Origin: Strigamia acuminata
Lineage: Eukaryota > Arthropoda > Chilopoda > Geophilomorpha > Linotaeniidae
NCBI GenBank assembly: GCA_949358305.1
Contig: OX442315.1
Coordinates: 1,550,001 to 1,614,000 of the forward strand
Direction: 5' to 3'
Length of the DNA stretch: 64,000 nucleotides
The notes under the pieces: generated by a model
Told to the model about the DNA's origin: nothing
Databases searched by the model: none
What the model saw: only the letters and a program-made list of their open reading frames with translations
Program-made: the position numbers and the translations under genes
In this document: piece by piece, positions 28,212 to 38,336 of the stretch
Layout of the letters: each line of letters opens with the position of its first letter
Position numbering within the stretch: the stretch's first letter is position 1

Positions 28212-30024
28212 AGTTGATCTAGTCTAGTGCACGAGATTTAGGATTACTTAGGTTTTGAGATTGAGATTGAGAAACGGTACTGGATACAGGGTGATTCAAA
28301 AGTTTGATCTCAAATATTTCCTGAGCAATTGCATCTAGGCCAACTTTGATGAAGCGATTGTATAGGAAGTTGGGCGAGAGTAATCCAATAATGTCATCAA
28401 ATTTGATCTTGAAGGCCATTTTCAAGGTCATTTACTCGCTAACTTCTAAACCAATTGGGTTAGAGCAAAAAAGTCAATAACAAAGTTGTAGAGCAGGGGT
28501 TTCTTCATTTCGTCGCCCTTCATTTCGTCGCCGTGTCATTTCGTCGCCGTTTTTGGCGACAAAATGACACCCAAAATGGAAAAAGGGCGACGAAATGAAG
28601 GGCGACGAAATGATATGGTTGAACAACCAAAAGAATCCAAACTGAACAGAAGGGCGACGAAATGACACGGCGACGAAATGAAGGGCGACGAAATGATACT
28701 GCTAAATAACCGGAACATTTGCCACAATTTGACCAGAATTTGGCCACGTTTTTGCCAGAATTTTGCCACATTTTGCCCACAAGTTTGCCACAATTTTGCC
28801 ACATTTTGCCCACAAGTTTGCCACAATTTTCCCACATTTTGCTCACAAGTTTGCCACAATTTTGCCACATTTTGCCCACAAGTTTGCCACAATTTGGCCA
28901 CAAGTTGGCCATAATTTGGCCAGAATTTATCCACAATTTGACCAGAATTTGGCCACGTTTTTGCCAGAATTTTGCCACATTTTGCCCACAAGTTTGCCAC
29001 AATTTTGCCACATTTTGCCCACAAGTTTGCCACAATTTTCCCACATTTTGCCCACAAGTTTGCCACAATTTTGCCACATTTTGCCCACAAGTTTGCCACA
29101 ATTTGGCCACAAGTTGGCCATAATTTGGCCACAATTTATCCACAATTTGGCCACAATTTTGCCACAATTTTGCCACAATTTGGCCTCAATGTTGCCAGAA
29201 TTTGGACAGAATTTGGCCAGAATTTAGACAGAATTTGGCCAGAATTTGGCCAGAATTTGGCCACATTTTGTCCACAATTTTGCCACAAGTTGGCCATAAT
29301 TTGGCCAGAATTTATCCACAATTTGGCCACAATTTGGCCTCAATGTTGCCACAATTTGGTCAGAATTTGGCCAGAATTTGGCCACATTTCGGCGCACGTC
29401 TATACGACGTTAGGCTTCGGCGTGTTCTGTGGCAATGGCGGCGAAATGCCACAACGATGACATGGCGACGAATTGATATGGCGACGAAACTATAGGGCGA
29501 CGAAATGATATGGCGACGAAATTATATGGCGACGAAATGAAATGTTTATGAAATAACGGCGACAAAATGAAAAAATTTTTTAAAAAAAAAATTTAAAAAA
29601 AAAAAGTGCGAGGGCGACGAAATGAATGGCGACGAAATGAAGTGACCTCGTAGAGCACCATCAAATTAGCCGTCTGGTTGTTCCATGAAAATCGTCAATC
29701 AAGCCATGTGAGACCAATGCAATTGGTTGTCTCTTTGACAACGTAAGCCCAAGCGCCTCATTGTTCTTCTTTGCCCACTTTTCTTATTTCTTTAGCTTGT
29801 CTGCATAAGCTGGGTCTTTTGATTGGGCATTTTTGGGCCCGGATTGGTAATTATTTCTTTTAAGCCTTTTGCAGCTAGCAATGCCATTATCTTATAAAAT
29901 AATTATCTGGTTTCAAAAGTTTTATTCTATTGAGCGAGCCACCCCAGATCAAACCCGACATTAAGCCTCATTTTGTTCAAATTCTATTCTTGCAAACTAA
30001 TTATTCCTCTTACATTTTTAATAG
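28212..30024 (+). other. Intron 2 of gene B, right part
   Basis: Apart from the composite repeat element at 28501-29653 I see only intron sequence; parts near 28220-28270 and 29990-30024 align with the shorter intron of gene C (40860-41025). No gene. Confidence 0.6.
28501..29653. repeat. Composite inverted-repeat element with 13-bp and 11-bp arrays
   Basis: The ends carry CATTTCGTCGCC (left, three copies) and its complement GGCGACGAAATG (right, many copies up to GAAATGAAG at 29642). In between, 28720-29390 is an array of about 11-bp units (CACAATTTTGC / CAGAATTTGGC) with a 209-bp higher-order repeat: 28722 onward recurs at 28931. Long open frames reading MWQNCGKL... on both strands come only from this array. 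Compared with gene C intron 2 the whole block is extra DNA. Confidence 0.65.
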
Positions 30025-30123
30025 TTTCTGCTGTTAGACAAGGCAAATCCCATTGTTTCAGGAACAAATGATGCTGGTTTGCCTTCGAAATATACAACAC
30101 TAAGCCTTGCATCTATTCAAAAC
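30025..30123 (+). CDS. Gene B exon 3: extracellular segment, module 1
   Basis: 99 bases, phase 0 at both ends, acceptor TTTTTAATAG, donor GTATGT. Reads FLLDKANPIVSGTNDAG...KYTTLSLASIQN, the counterpart of exon 8 in module 2. Confidence 0.72.
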
Positions 30124-30175
30124 GTATGTTTCTTTTAAAGTATGTCAGAGTTTATGCTCATTTTCTTTTGCACAG

Positions 30176-30285
30176 TATGAATTTATGAACAAAACCAAGC
30201 GACAGTGCATTTCGAATGAGAATTATGTTTCATGTGAAGCAGATTGTATACAACAGGAAATGAAGAAATCGAAATTACGTTGCAG
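30176..30285 (+). CDS. Gene B exon 4: Cys-rich segment, module 1
   Basis: 110 bases (the same length as its module 2 counterpart, exon 9) between TTTTGCACAG and GTTGGT. Reads YEFMNKTKRQC...SCEADC...LRC. Confidence 0.77.
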
Positions 30286-30380
30286 GTTGGTAAACTAATG
30301 TTTGGTTGCAGTTTCAAGATTCATTCACACTTTAGGAAAACTGTTGGGGATACCTTTGAAAATGATTGAAACCTTTTTTA

Positions 30381-30805
30381 TACTCTGGTTCGACTCAAGA
30401 GGGTGCCTTTCTCCCATTGGCTAAGCCGTATCACTGGTGTAGTGATCCAAAAATGTAGACCCAAACACCAGAAATGCATTCCAATGTGCAGACATTTTGT
30501 CTGTTATTCCAGAAAAAGCATCCAATAAATAATTCAAAAATTGTGTTTGGTCCAGACCAAAAAACCGATAAACAGCACAAAAATAAGTTTTTGATTTATA
30601 TGTTCATATAACTTTATTTCTTCAAAGAAAGTAACATTTATGGATACAAATAATCGAAATTATATTAACCTAAATGGTTATAGCAATCACAAATGATAAT
30701 AAAAATAAAAACTACTTCTCCTAGTGGTAGTAATACAAACTTGAGGTAGGAGTAATGCGGCTCAGCCAATGGGAGAAGGGCACCCTCTTGAGTCGAACCA
30801 GAGTA
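30381..30805. mobile_element. MITE with Tc1/mariner-like ends
   Basis: TATACTCTGGTTCGACTC at the left and GAGTCGAACCAGAGTATA at the right, with a longer inner complementarity (CCCATTGGCTAAGCCG / CGGCTCAGCCAATGGG). Same family as 4836-5054. It lies in intron 4 of gene B. Confidence 0.65.
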
Positions 30806-30887
30806 TAGGGCATTTAGTTGAGGATTTTCAGTAATTGTTGATGACTTGATGGGAAGTGAATAATTCGTCGCCTTTCCTTACACATAG

Positions 30888-31127
30888 GTTGCCGTTCATG
30901 ACTGGCTTTGATGAATTGCCGGAATGCGAAAAAAACTATATTAAAGTATATATGGATGCTTTGAACGCTTTCTTAGGATTTTCGAAAACGAATGCTTCAA
31001 CCGACACTTGCAAATGTGTCGCTCCTTGTAAGAAAGAAATAATCTCCAATCGTTTCATAATAGAAGAGCAATCTGGATCGACTGCGAGAGTCAAAGTGAT
31101 CGATTCAATAAGAACCGCCAAAGAAGT
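30888..31127 (+). pseudogene. Gene B exon 5, left part
   Basis: Starts after TTACACATAG with LPFMTGFDELPEC, includes the CKCVAPC motif, and stops being coding at AAAGAAGT (31120-31127), where the second LTR element enters. In genes A and C this is followed directly by the TM2 codons. Confidence 0.8.
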
Positions 31128-31739
31128 TGTCGTAACCTTGGTTCCGGTAAATAAACTTAACGCAATATCTTACTAATAACACCCTTTATTTCACACTTGT
31201 AATAATACAATAATGATACTTAACAATGTGGTCTCGGATCCTTGTTGGCGGATACGATTTGTTGCTGCACGGCAGTCTTACACGTGGCTTCTACTGTTGT
31301 CTAGGGTAATGGCGTCTGGCGAAACACGTGTTCGCAAACGCTTCGCTTCGGGAGATATTACAATCGTAGTATTGCTACGATAATATCTGTGACTTCTGAT
31401 TTATAGATGTAATTGGCAACGGGCATCGATCCTCTATCAATCCGGTAAAACGGCCTGACGGTGAGGTGGTGATGCTAATGTTGCTCTGGTATCTCTAAAG
31501 TGTCGGTTTCCGGTCAGACACGGGTTTAAATAGGGGCTGGACCGGAAATGACGTATTTGCATAAATTCGGGGAATTATACAAATTTATGACGTTGTCACG
31601 TCAGTCCCGCAGAAACGGTAAAACTAGTATAGCTAGTTTTCCCGCAATAATCTGACAATCATTTTACTATCAATATTAAAATTACTATTTATTAGGTTAT
31701 GATTAATTAAAACACTTTTGTGACCTCGTGGTCACCACA
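31128..31739 (-). repeat. 3' LTR of the non-autonomous element (612 bp)
   Basis: TGTCGTAACC...GTCACCACA on the + strand. Minus-strand AATAAA lies near 31183-31188. Confidence 0.9.
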
Positions 31740-31752
31740 CGTCCCCTCCTCA
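31740..31752 (-). other. Polypurine tract of the non-autonomous element
   Basis: The minus strand reads TGAGGAGGGGACG next to the 3' LTR. Confidence 0.65.
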
Positions 31753-31812
31753 GCAATGTTGTTGGGGGATTTACAATAAAACGACAAACATTGCGAAAAC
31801 TCAAAGTCAGAT

Positions 31813-34383
31813 TTAGTTCACTTCTTTTTCAGATGATCCCTGAGGAACGTCCGGAGGCGGAGGTGGAGGTAATTCTTCGGATACAGGTGGTTTAGCCATC
31901 TCCGAAGTTGCTGGAGTTATTGGTTTGGCGATCGGCAAAATCGAGGTGAGACGTGATGAACGATCACTCGGGTCTTCGAACTCCCCGATGAAGTATCGAT
32001 CGTGGCCGCCAACTGGTTCGTAGGGGGCGCCGACTCGTTCGTGTACCCAGATACGCGAGAGGAAGGGAGCCAGGCCTTGATTGGTATGGTGGATCTTCTG
32101 GGCCTCGGTCGGATTCGTCGGGGCGCGATGGGCACGCAGCAGACGTTGGTGCTGAATGAAATCGACGCCTGGACCCGCCTCTAGAGTTCGCTCCATCCAT
32201 AAGTAGAGCGAGTGGCCGTGGTCGCTCGATCGCTTGATCTGGTTCTTCGTCTTCTGGGTCATCGTCAAACTCGGGTAGTAGTGTTTGAGTTGTGCGTCGA
32301 TCGGAGGCAAAGGTTTCGGCTCTAATTTTTTCTTGGGCCGCAGGATCTTCGGTTTTGTTTTCGTCTTTCGGACGACTACTTTCACGCCTTCGATCGGAAC
32401 CAGTCCTTCGGGGAACTTTATCGTCTCCTCTGGAGTGGCTGCTGGGACTGTCTGGCTTGCCGGAGTTTCAGGAAGGGGTTCGTTGGTTAGTACAACCGGT
32501 TCGCTTTGTGGTACAGCCACAGCTCGGACTACCTGATACGATCGTTCTGGGTCGGCATCTTCTGCAATTAATTGCGCGCGAACCTGGATACAGGAAGGAA
32601 CCAATTTTAGCCATCGCTCGACGAGAGCGGGAGGCAGCTGAAAACTCTCATGCGCAACGACCGCCCAGGCTGCCAGTGCCACGCGGGCGTTTCTAAACGT
32701 AGACGCGGCCAGCACCAGCGACATCATGTCGGTGATTATGACCGTCGTCCGTGCCATTCGTGACGGGTGATCTCGTCCAGGGCTGTTGGTGAATTCGATG
32801 GCCGCACTTCGGATATTCGTCACTGCGATCTGCATCGTTCTGGCTTGGTAGTCATCGATGTCGGACACCATCTCTTTTGCTTGCTCGATCGTGGTTGTAT
32901 CGAGGAACGACTGTAATTCATACGACGTCGGGTCAAACTGGGTTGTGGCTCGAGTGTCCGAAGATCTGTTATTGGGGGGTGGTCTTGAAGGCGTTTGATT
33001 GCTTTCGTCGATTCTAACCACGGTATCTTGTCTTGAGTTAATTAAAACTCGTTGAACGTCGGGTTCGGGCTCATCCCAAACAATCGGTGTTCTCAACGTC
33101 GAAGTCTCGCTTCGTGTTTCTTCCGGTACGGCTGGGAAAATTGGTCCAAAACGATCTTGTCGTCGTTTGAGTTGTTCAAAGGGACTCAGCGATGTCGGGG
33201 CTCCGATGACCACAGTTTTTCGGAATGCGCTGGGCAGACTAGAAGGCACGCTGGTGGCTGGCTTCGTCGGTGCTTTGATGAACACGCTTGGCACCGAAGT
33301 TATGCTCATTTCGATCGATTTAGTCGGCCGGTAGACAGACTTCGATTGTTCATTCTTGGCTTTCAGGACTGCTGCTACCATGTCGGCTTCGGTATATTTT
33401 CTCTCTTGTTCCGGTACGATCATCGGCTCTACCGATTGTTCGTCTTCGATTGTCATCGGCACTTCTTGACGAACTTCTACTTGTAAAGTCTCTACCTCAT
33501 CGACTCCGCGTGATTTCTCAAAGTGTCTCCATGTTTCTGCTCGTGGCCTCGACAACCTGAGACATCCGCGTTGGTTCGGTCGATTTCTGGAGTAGCGGTA
33601 TGTCTCGACCTCCCGTGGCTTCTCGACTCTGGGCTCTCGTCGCGGCGAGGGTTCTCGAGCGTGTCGGTAATAAACTCGAGGATGAGACTGCGATCGATCG
33701 TGCGTGTTGTACGACGTGCTTGGCTGATCCAGGCGTCGTCGCTTGTTGTCGTGTGTGTGATTTAATAATTCGCTCGAGAGTCGCTTCTCCGCTTTCTGTC
33801 GCTTGCGCCCAAAGATGCCCAGGTAGTGGAGCTGGTGCATCGCTTTCTGTGAGGTGATAAATCCGTGTTCGGGTCGCCAATTGGGAACGTCTGGTCTTTC
33901 TCCTCGAACCTGGCTTAACCAAGTTTTTATCTCATCTGTCGAATACCCTGCTGGTTTCAGTATTTTGAAGAGATCTCGATACGCCGTTCGTCTGACTTCG
34001 TTGTAATAGTCTCTGTGTATTTGTCGGCGTTCTTCGTCTGTAGCGGCGTTCTGCCACTTCTCGAGGACGGCCCACTCTTCGGACCCGCTTGGATAGTCCT
34101 TTTCCAAAAACTTGTTTGGGAGCGGTGCTGGTGCGTCGTCGCGTTCTGGAATTTCAGCCCTCAGTGCGTCGCGCATTTTTTCTGGGAAGTAGTGTATCAG
34201 GGTCTCCTGGCTCGCCCAGAATCGCGATCGGGCTCTGGATGCGGTGAGCCGAATGCGCCATAGGCCGGCGTCGACGTCGTCTTCTAACGCTCTTCGAAAT
34301 GGAGTCGGGATCTCGCTCCTCCAGAGTGTGCCCGAAGATACGTTTTGTGGATCGATGGGTCCCCACGTAAGTTGGTGTTCCGG
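31813..34383 (-). CDS. Third-ORF homologue in the non-autonomous element (about 856 codons)
   Basis: The first ATG is at 34176 (787 aa), but the frame is open upstream and that part is homologous: TWGPIDP, a W-R-I-R motif and FPEKMRDAL line up with TWGPLDP, WRLRI and FPEGMREGI of the 921-aa ORF. I therefore start it at the splice acceptor TTCATTCCTCAG (34388-34384), phase 0 as in the larger element; the start codon must come from an upstream exon. Conserved features are WRPEHGFITSQ, a basic stretch GRKRQKAEKR...NKRRR, and the C-terminal QRLLRAHRAP, WVHER and FEDPSDRSS. No membrane span or recognised domain. Function unknown; survival of this frame when gag-pol is gone suggests it matters for the element. 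Confidence 0.75.
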   Translation of the reverse strand, partial: PEHQLTWGPIDPQNVSSGTLWRSEIPTPFRRALEDDVDAGLWRIRLTASRARSRFWASQETLIHYFPEKMRDALRAEIPERDDAPAPLPNKFLEKDYPSGSEEWAVLEKWQNAATDEERRQIHRDYYNEVRRTAYRDLFKILKPAGYSTDEIKTWLSQVRGERPDVPNWRPEHGFITSQKAMHQLHYLGIFGRKRQKAEKRLSSELLNHTHDNKRRRLDQPSTSYNTHDRSQSHPRVYYRHAREPSPRREPRVEKPREVETYRYSRNRPNQRGCLRLSRPRAETWRHFEKSRGVDEVETLQVEVRQEVPMTIEDEQSVEPMIVPEQERKYTEADMVAAVLKAKNEQSKSVYRPTKSIEMSITSVPSVFIKAPTKPATSVPSSLPSAFRKTVVIGAPTSLSPFEQLKRRQDRFGPIFPAVPEETRSETSTLRTPIVWDEPEPDVQRVLINSRQDTVVRIDESNQTPSRPPPNNRSSDTRATTQFDPTSYELQSFLDTTTIEQAKEMVSDIDDYQARTMQIAVTNIRSAAIEFTNSPGRDHPSRMARTTVIITDMMSLVLAASTFRNARVALAAWAVVAHESFQLPPALVERWLKLVPSCIQVRAQLIAEDADPERSYQVVRAVAVPQSEPVVLTNEPLPETPASQTVPAATPEETIKFPEGLVPIEGVKVVVRKTKTKPKILRPKKKLEPKPLPPIDAQLKHYYPSLTMTQKTKNQIKRSSDHGHSLYLWMERTLEAGPGVDFIQHQRLLRAHRAPTNPTEAQKIHHTNQGLAPFLSRIWVHERVGAPYEPVGGHDRYFIGEFEDPSDRSSRLTSILPIAKPITPATSEMAKPPVSEELPPPPPPDVPQGSSEKEVN

Positions 34384-34994
34384 CTGAGGAATGAATAATA
34401 AAATTAGATTTTGTCACATTCCGAATTTGGATTCAAGATGGCGCTATGGTCGACCATGTGCTTTTTTACACGTGTTGAATCTTTTAATAAAGGTTTTTTC
34501 GTAATTTTTTTGTATTGTTGAAATAACGATGTTTTCTTTTTACGAATATTGCTTCACGTGTTTCTCGTGGTTTAGCCACGAATTAAATTCTTTGTTAAGT
34601 TTACCTTTTCGTTACTATCGGGCTTTTCCCGATTCTCTTCTGGTTCAACCTCGTCCCATCTTGCGGGATCGTTCCACTCGTCTTCGCTTGGGTCCCGATC
34701 CATTTCTTCCTCCTCGTTGTCGGGTGATTGTTTCCAGTTTCTTCGCATTTTTGATTTAATTAGTTGGTTGCGATTTTTATCAAGCACCTGTTGTCGTCGT
34801 GACAGAACGCGGAGTGCAAAGTTGAAAGGGTAGTCGAGGTTAAGTATCTTGATTGGCTTTCGTATGTAATACGTAGTTGATTGTTGGAGTCTCCTTGTGA
34901 TTGTTTTTGTCCCTAGGAGGTCGGGGTAATTACGTCATATTGTTTTGTCGCTTTTGATTGGTTATGCCAACCATTTTGGATTTTTCTTGCTTTA
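34384..34994 (-). other. Spacer upstream of the third ORF in the non-autonomous element
   Basis: Equivalent in position to the 1.4-kb spacer of the 13.5-kb element. An open frame of 71 codons at 34572-34787 is acidic and unsupported; I see no conserved gene. Confidence 0.5.
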
Positions 34995-35570
34995 TCATGT
35001 CCTCCCGGTGATTTTACCGTCCTTTATAAACGGGTTTGGTACCTTTTTTCTTGTACTTTGTCGTATCATTGAATCGGCCTCGCTTTCGTTGTCCGCGTCG
35101 GAACTGGTTTGGGTCGAATCGTACGAGTCGGTTGTTTGGCCACCGGTCTTTTGGCGTTTGATGCTCCTTTTTCCCCGTCTGGCAGCTCGTTTTTCTGCTC
35201 GTTCCCTGGTTAGACGAAGTATTATTTCCATCTGGGCCAGGGGATCTCCATTTTCATCGAATGGTATTCCTTCTAACCGAGCGATTGTATAAGCTTCCAA
35301 ACATTGATTGATTTGAGATCGCGTCGAATTATATCCATGTTGAATGGTTACTCGATTATGTTGAGCTCCGTCGTCCTGGTCAAATAGGCTAAACCCGTCT
35401 TGACTTTTGTCGGATTGGTTATCGTTTATCGGTGGGTTAGGCTCTACACTCTTCGGCGTCTTTTCAATCGGTGTTTTGCCGACGGCCGTTTTCTCGACGT
35501 GGCTCGACGTCTTGGTAACTCGGTTTCTTTCTACGGGTTCCGGCGGCGTCGTATTTAACTTCGGGCTGGC
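34995..35570 (-). pseudogene. Pol C-terminal remnant
   Basis: The open frame ends NPFIKDGKITGRT, matching the last residues of Pol in the 13.5-kb element (NPFIKGGKVVGKK). It shows a charged linker and no enzyme motif. There is no ATG at its upstream end; it overlaps the 70-codon frame at 35464-35676 by about 107 bases in another phase, so the two may be read together through a frameshift or represent a deletion scar. Confidence 0.6.
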
Positions 35571-35676
35571 TTAACGCTTCGGCTGCTGCCTTGGCTTTTT
35601 CCATGGCGGCTTTTCGGGCGCTTGCGGTCGAAGGTTTTCGGTTCTTATTACTTTTCGTCATTTCGTTGGTTTGCAA
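35464..35676 (-). pseudogene. Short 5' ORF, probable Gag N-terminal remnant
   Basis: 70 codons, Lys/Arg/Ala-rich (MTKSNKNRKPSTASARKAAM), at the position where Gag begins in the larger element. The link to Gag is by position and composition only. Confidence 0.45.
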
Positions 35677-35727
35677 AGTTCAAACCGTAAGATATGTTTA
35701 TTTAAAATAGTTTGAATGTTCTAAACT

Positions 35728-35745
35728 ATCCCGGACAGACCCCCA
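35728..35745 (-). other. Primer-binding site, proline-tRNA-like
   Basis: TGGGGGTCTGTCCGGGAT on the minus strand, two bases inside the LTR; it differs at one base from the site at 20228. Confidence 0.7.
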
Positions 35746-35747
35746 CG

Positions 35748-36359
35748 TGTCGTAACCTTGGTTCCGGTAAATAAACTTAACGCAATATCTTACTAATAAC
35801 ACCCTTTATTTCACACTTGTAATAATACAATAATGATACTTAACAATGTGGTCTCGGATCCTTGTTGGCGGATACGATTTGTTGCTGCACGGCAGTCTTA
35901 CACGTGGCTTCTACTGTTGTCTAGGGTAATGGCGTCTGGCGAAACACGTGTTCGCAAACGCTTCGCTTCGGGAGATATTACAATCGTAGTATTGCTACGA
36001 TAATATCTGTGACTTCTGATTTATAGATGTAATTGGCAACGGGCATCGATCCTCTATCAATCCGGTAAAACGGCCTGACGGTGAGGTGGTGATGCTAATG
36101 TTGCTCTGGTATCTATAAAGTGTCGGTTTCCGGTCAGACACGGGTTTAAATAGGGGCTGGACCGGAAATGACGTATTTGCATAAATTCGGGGAATTATAC
36201 AAATTTATGACGTTGTCACGTCAGTCCCGCAGAAACGGTAAAACTAGTATAGCTAGTTTTCCCGCAATAATCTGACAATCATTTTACTATCAATATTAAA
36301 ATTACTATTTATTAGGTTATGATTAATTAAAACACTTTTGTGACCTCGTGGTCACCACA
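35748..36359 (-). repeat. 5' LTR of the non-autonomous element (612 bp)
   Basis: Pairs with 31128-31739; one difference seen. Confidence 0.9.
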
Positions 36360-36363
36360 AAGT

Positions 36364-36979
36364 GTCTTCTTACGGCATCATTGCCTTTTTCTGCGATTTA
36401 GGAGGAAACATTGGACTCACTCTCGGAGTGTCTTGTCTCATGATTGCTGAAATGACCATCATGTTAATCACTTTGATTCGTAGAAACATAAAGAGATATA
36501 AGATGGAACGGTCAGCTCATTCCACCTTTTTTGTAGACAAAGTGGAGAAATGTCTTAAGAAATATGCAGACACGAGCAAAGAAGATTTGGCCAACAGTTT
36601 TCAACTGCCAGGCATACAATACATCTTGACCCGAGAAAATGAAGGTCATGGCAGAAAGTACTTGGGGCTTTTTCTCATTGTTTTAGCAAGTTTTGTCTGC
36701 GGCTTTCAAATTTATGATCGCATCGCGTATTACTTGTCTTATCCGAAAGCCGTGACTGTAAAGATGAATGCACTTGAAGACATCGAACTTCCAAGTGTTG
36801 TTCTATGCTTGGAGAGTGGTAAACTGGCCTTGAAAAAGAAGAAACACATGAAAGAGAATGGAATCACTGGTTGTCCTGATGATTTTGATATGTTAAACAT
36901 GGTGAATGACGAGTTATCGCTCGACCAATTGTGGATTTGGTCTAGAATGGGCTCCAACTTTATGGCTGGAACAAAAAAT
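36364..36979 (+). pseudogene. Gene B exon 5, right part: TM2 of module 1, linker, TM1 of module 2
   Basis: Open throughout from TM2 (IGLTLGVSCLMIAEM, filter GVS) through the linker to TM1 (GLFLIVLASFVCGFQ) and LPSVVLC, ending at donor GTATAT. The frame continues exactly from 31127 once the insertion and the duplicated AAGT are discounted, confirming the recent break. Confidence 0.8.
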
Positions 36980-37028
36980 GTATATAATTCAAACAGTTCA
37001 AGCTGTTTTATCCGGCATTGGTGTAACC

Positions 37029-37352
37029 CAGGGGTCGGCAACTTGCGGCTCTTTCGATGTCAAGATGCGGCTCACCAGGATAGAAACACTCAACAGAGAA
37101 CAGTGAGAAAAGGTGGAGTAGAGAGTAGACAGACAGCTGACAGCCGCTTGGGAACCAGGCCCAACCCTACAGCCGTGCTATGAGCTGACATATTTAAAGC
37201 TATTTATTTTAAATCAAAAATCAAATTTATATACCTAATCCTAATCAAATACCATAATATTGAAACAAAAATGTTAGTGGCTCTTTAAGAACTGGGAAAT
37301 TTTGTAAATTGTAACTTTTGGCTCTTTCGTCTCAAAAGGTTGCCGACCCCTG
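37029..37352. mobile_element. hAT-like MITE (324 bp)
   Basis: Ends CAGGGGTCGGCAAC / GTTGCCGACCCCTG with an exact 8-bp target duplication GTGTAACC (37021-37028 and 37353-37360). 8-bp duplications and CAGGG ends are typical of hAT transposons. Too short for a transposase. Sits in intron 5 of gene B. Confidence 0.88.
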
Positions 37353-37718
37353 GTGTAACCGAAAGCTTTATTAACCGCAATCTGATGTGTTCAACTATTG
37401 CCAATAGTTGAGCACATCGTCATAACCAATAGTCTATTGGTTATGACAATAGGACGGTTAAATATTTAATTGTCTTAGATTGTGGGAACTGACCACCATA
37501 GAGTTCCGATCTTGTGACCAACTGTCACCAGTTGACACTTGCAACATTAAGCAGTGGCCTTGAGATGTTTGTATGGGGGAAAGGTGTGTCTTAGAATCAA
37601 AGAAATGTGGTAAAGTTGTAAGTTGTGGTAAATATGCGGGCTGATGTGCTGGATGAAACAGCTTTTAATGTGCAAAATTAATGTGCAAGTTACCTTACTG
37701 TATTTTGATGTTATTCAG

Positions 37719-37800
37719 GATATTTCTCCAAATATACCAGTTAAAATAACGCTCGCACAGTTTTCAACCATTTTTGGTGTATGTACTAAAGTGATCCCAG
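37719..37800 (+). CDS. Gene B exon 6
   Basis: 82 bases, DISPNIP...FGVCTKVIP; followed by a GC-type donor GCAAGA as in gene A. Confidence 0.74.
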
Positions 37801-37860
37801 GCAAGAAACAAAATAGGCCTAAATTTAAGAATTTAAATACTTACTTGCACTGACTTTCAG

Positions 37861-37943
37861 AAATTACAAGATATTTTCCTATGTTTTCTGGCTATTCTGT
37901 GACTTTCATGAAACCTTCTGGGGACTGCCCAATTACAACAAAA
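37861..37943 (+). CDS. Gene B exon 7
   Basis: 83 bases after GACTTTCAG, before GTTTGT; EITRYFPMFSGYSVTFMKPS and GDC conserved. Confidence 0.74.
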
Positions 37944-38005
37944 GTTTGTACTTCCTCCTATTCTTAAAACAAATTTGTTTTTCATTTTTACATTTTCTCG
38001 TAAAG

Positions 38006-38101
38006 ATCTTTCCGATTTCCCCTGGCAATGACTTCAGTTTGAAGACATATTTGCACATACAAGACCCAGGAATTTATCAAATTGTGTTCACAATGCAAAA
38101 A
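38006..38101 (+). CDS. Gene B exon 8
   Basis: 96 bases, phase 0, PGNDFSLKTYLHIQDPG; donor GTATGA. Confidence 0.74.
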
Positions 38102-38160
38102 GTATGAAATTACAAGTAAATTCCGAGATATACAGTGTTGACAAATATCCATTATCTCAG

Positions 38161-38270
38161 TTAATCAGAAAAAACACACCAAAGAGTCCATGCGTGGCCA
38201 AAAATGAATATTCGGAATGCTTAAGCGCGTGTCACCTTAAAAGAATGCTGGCACAACATCTTAGTTGCAA
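38161..38270 (+). CDS. Gene B exon 9
   Basis: 110 bases after CATTATCTCAG; SPCVAKNEYSECLSAC; donor GTACAG. The 66-base intron to exon 10 happens to be open in frame, but in gene C the same intron breaks the frame, so splicing is favoured. Confidence 0.72.
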
Positions 38271-38336
38271 GTACAGAACGCTAGTAGTTTACAACTGGGC
38301 ATACCGGTATTTGACTTTACTGAAATGTCTTTTCAG

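Larger units (their letters stand above)
31128..36359 (-). mobile_element. Non-autonomous Gypsy-like LTR element carrying only the third ORF (5,232 bp)
   Basis: LTRs of 612 bp at 31128-31739 and 35748-36359 differ at one position that I could see (31495 C / 36115 A). Target duplication AAGT at 31124-31127 and 36360-36363. PBS and polypurine tract are of the same type as in the 13.5-kb element. The 4-kb interior has no protease, RT or integrase. It keeps a short 5' ORF, an ORF ending like the Pol C-terminus, and a full homologue of the third ORF. Mobilisation must rely on proteins from a relative. It interrupts exon 5 of gene B in antisense. Confidence 0.9.

Noticed and set aside
28520-29227. 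Open frames of 130-218 codons on both strands (MWQNCGKL..., MPHFAHKFATILP...)
   Set aside because: They are translations of the 11-bp tandem array; long frames in several phases and on both strands are expected from such repeats.
34572-34787. 71-codon acidic ORF in the non-autonomous element
   Set aside because: No homologue seen in the larger element; could be chance.
38271-38336. Coding read-through of intron 9 in gene B (an open 196-codon frame spans it)
   Set aside because: The same interval breaks the frame in gene C and is 410 bases in gene A; a GTACAG donor and CAG acceptor restore the conserved CKLPxM junction.
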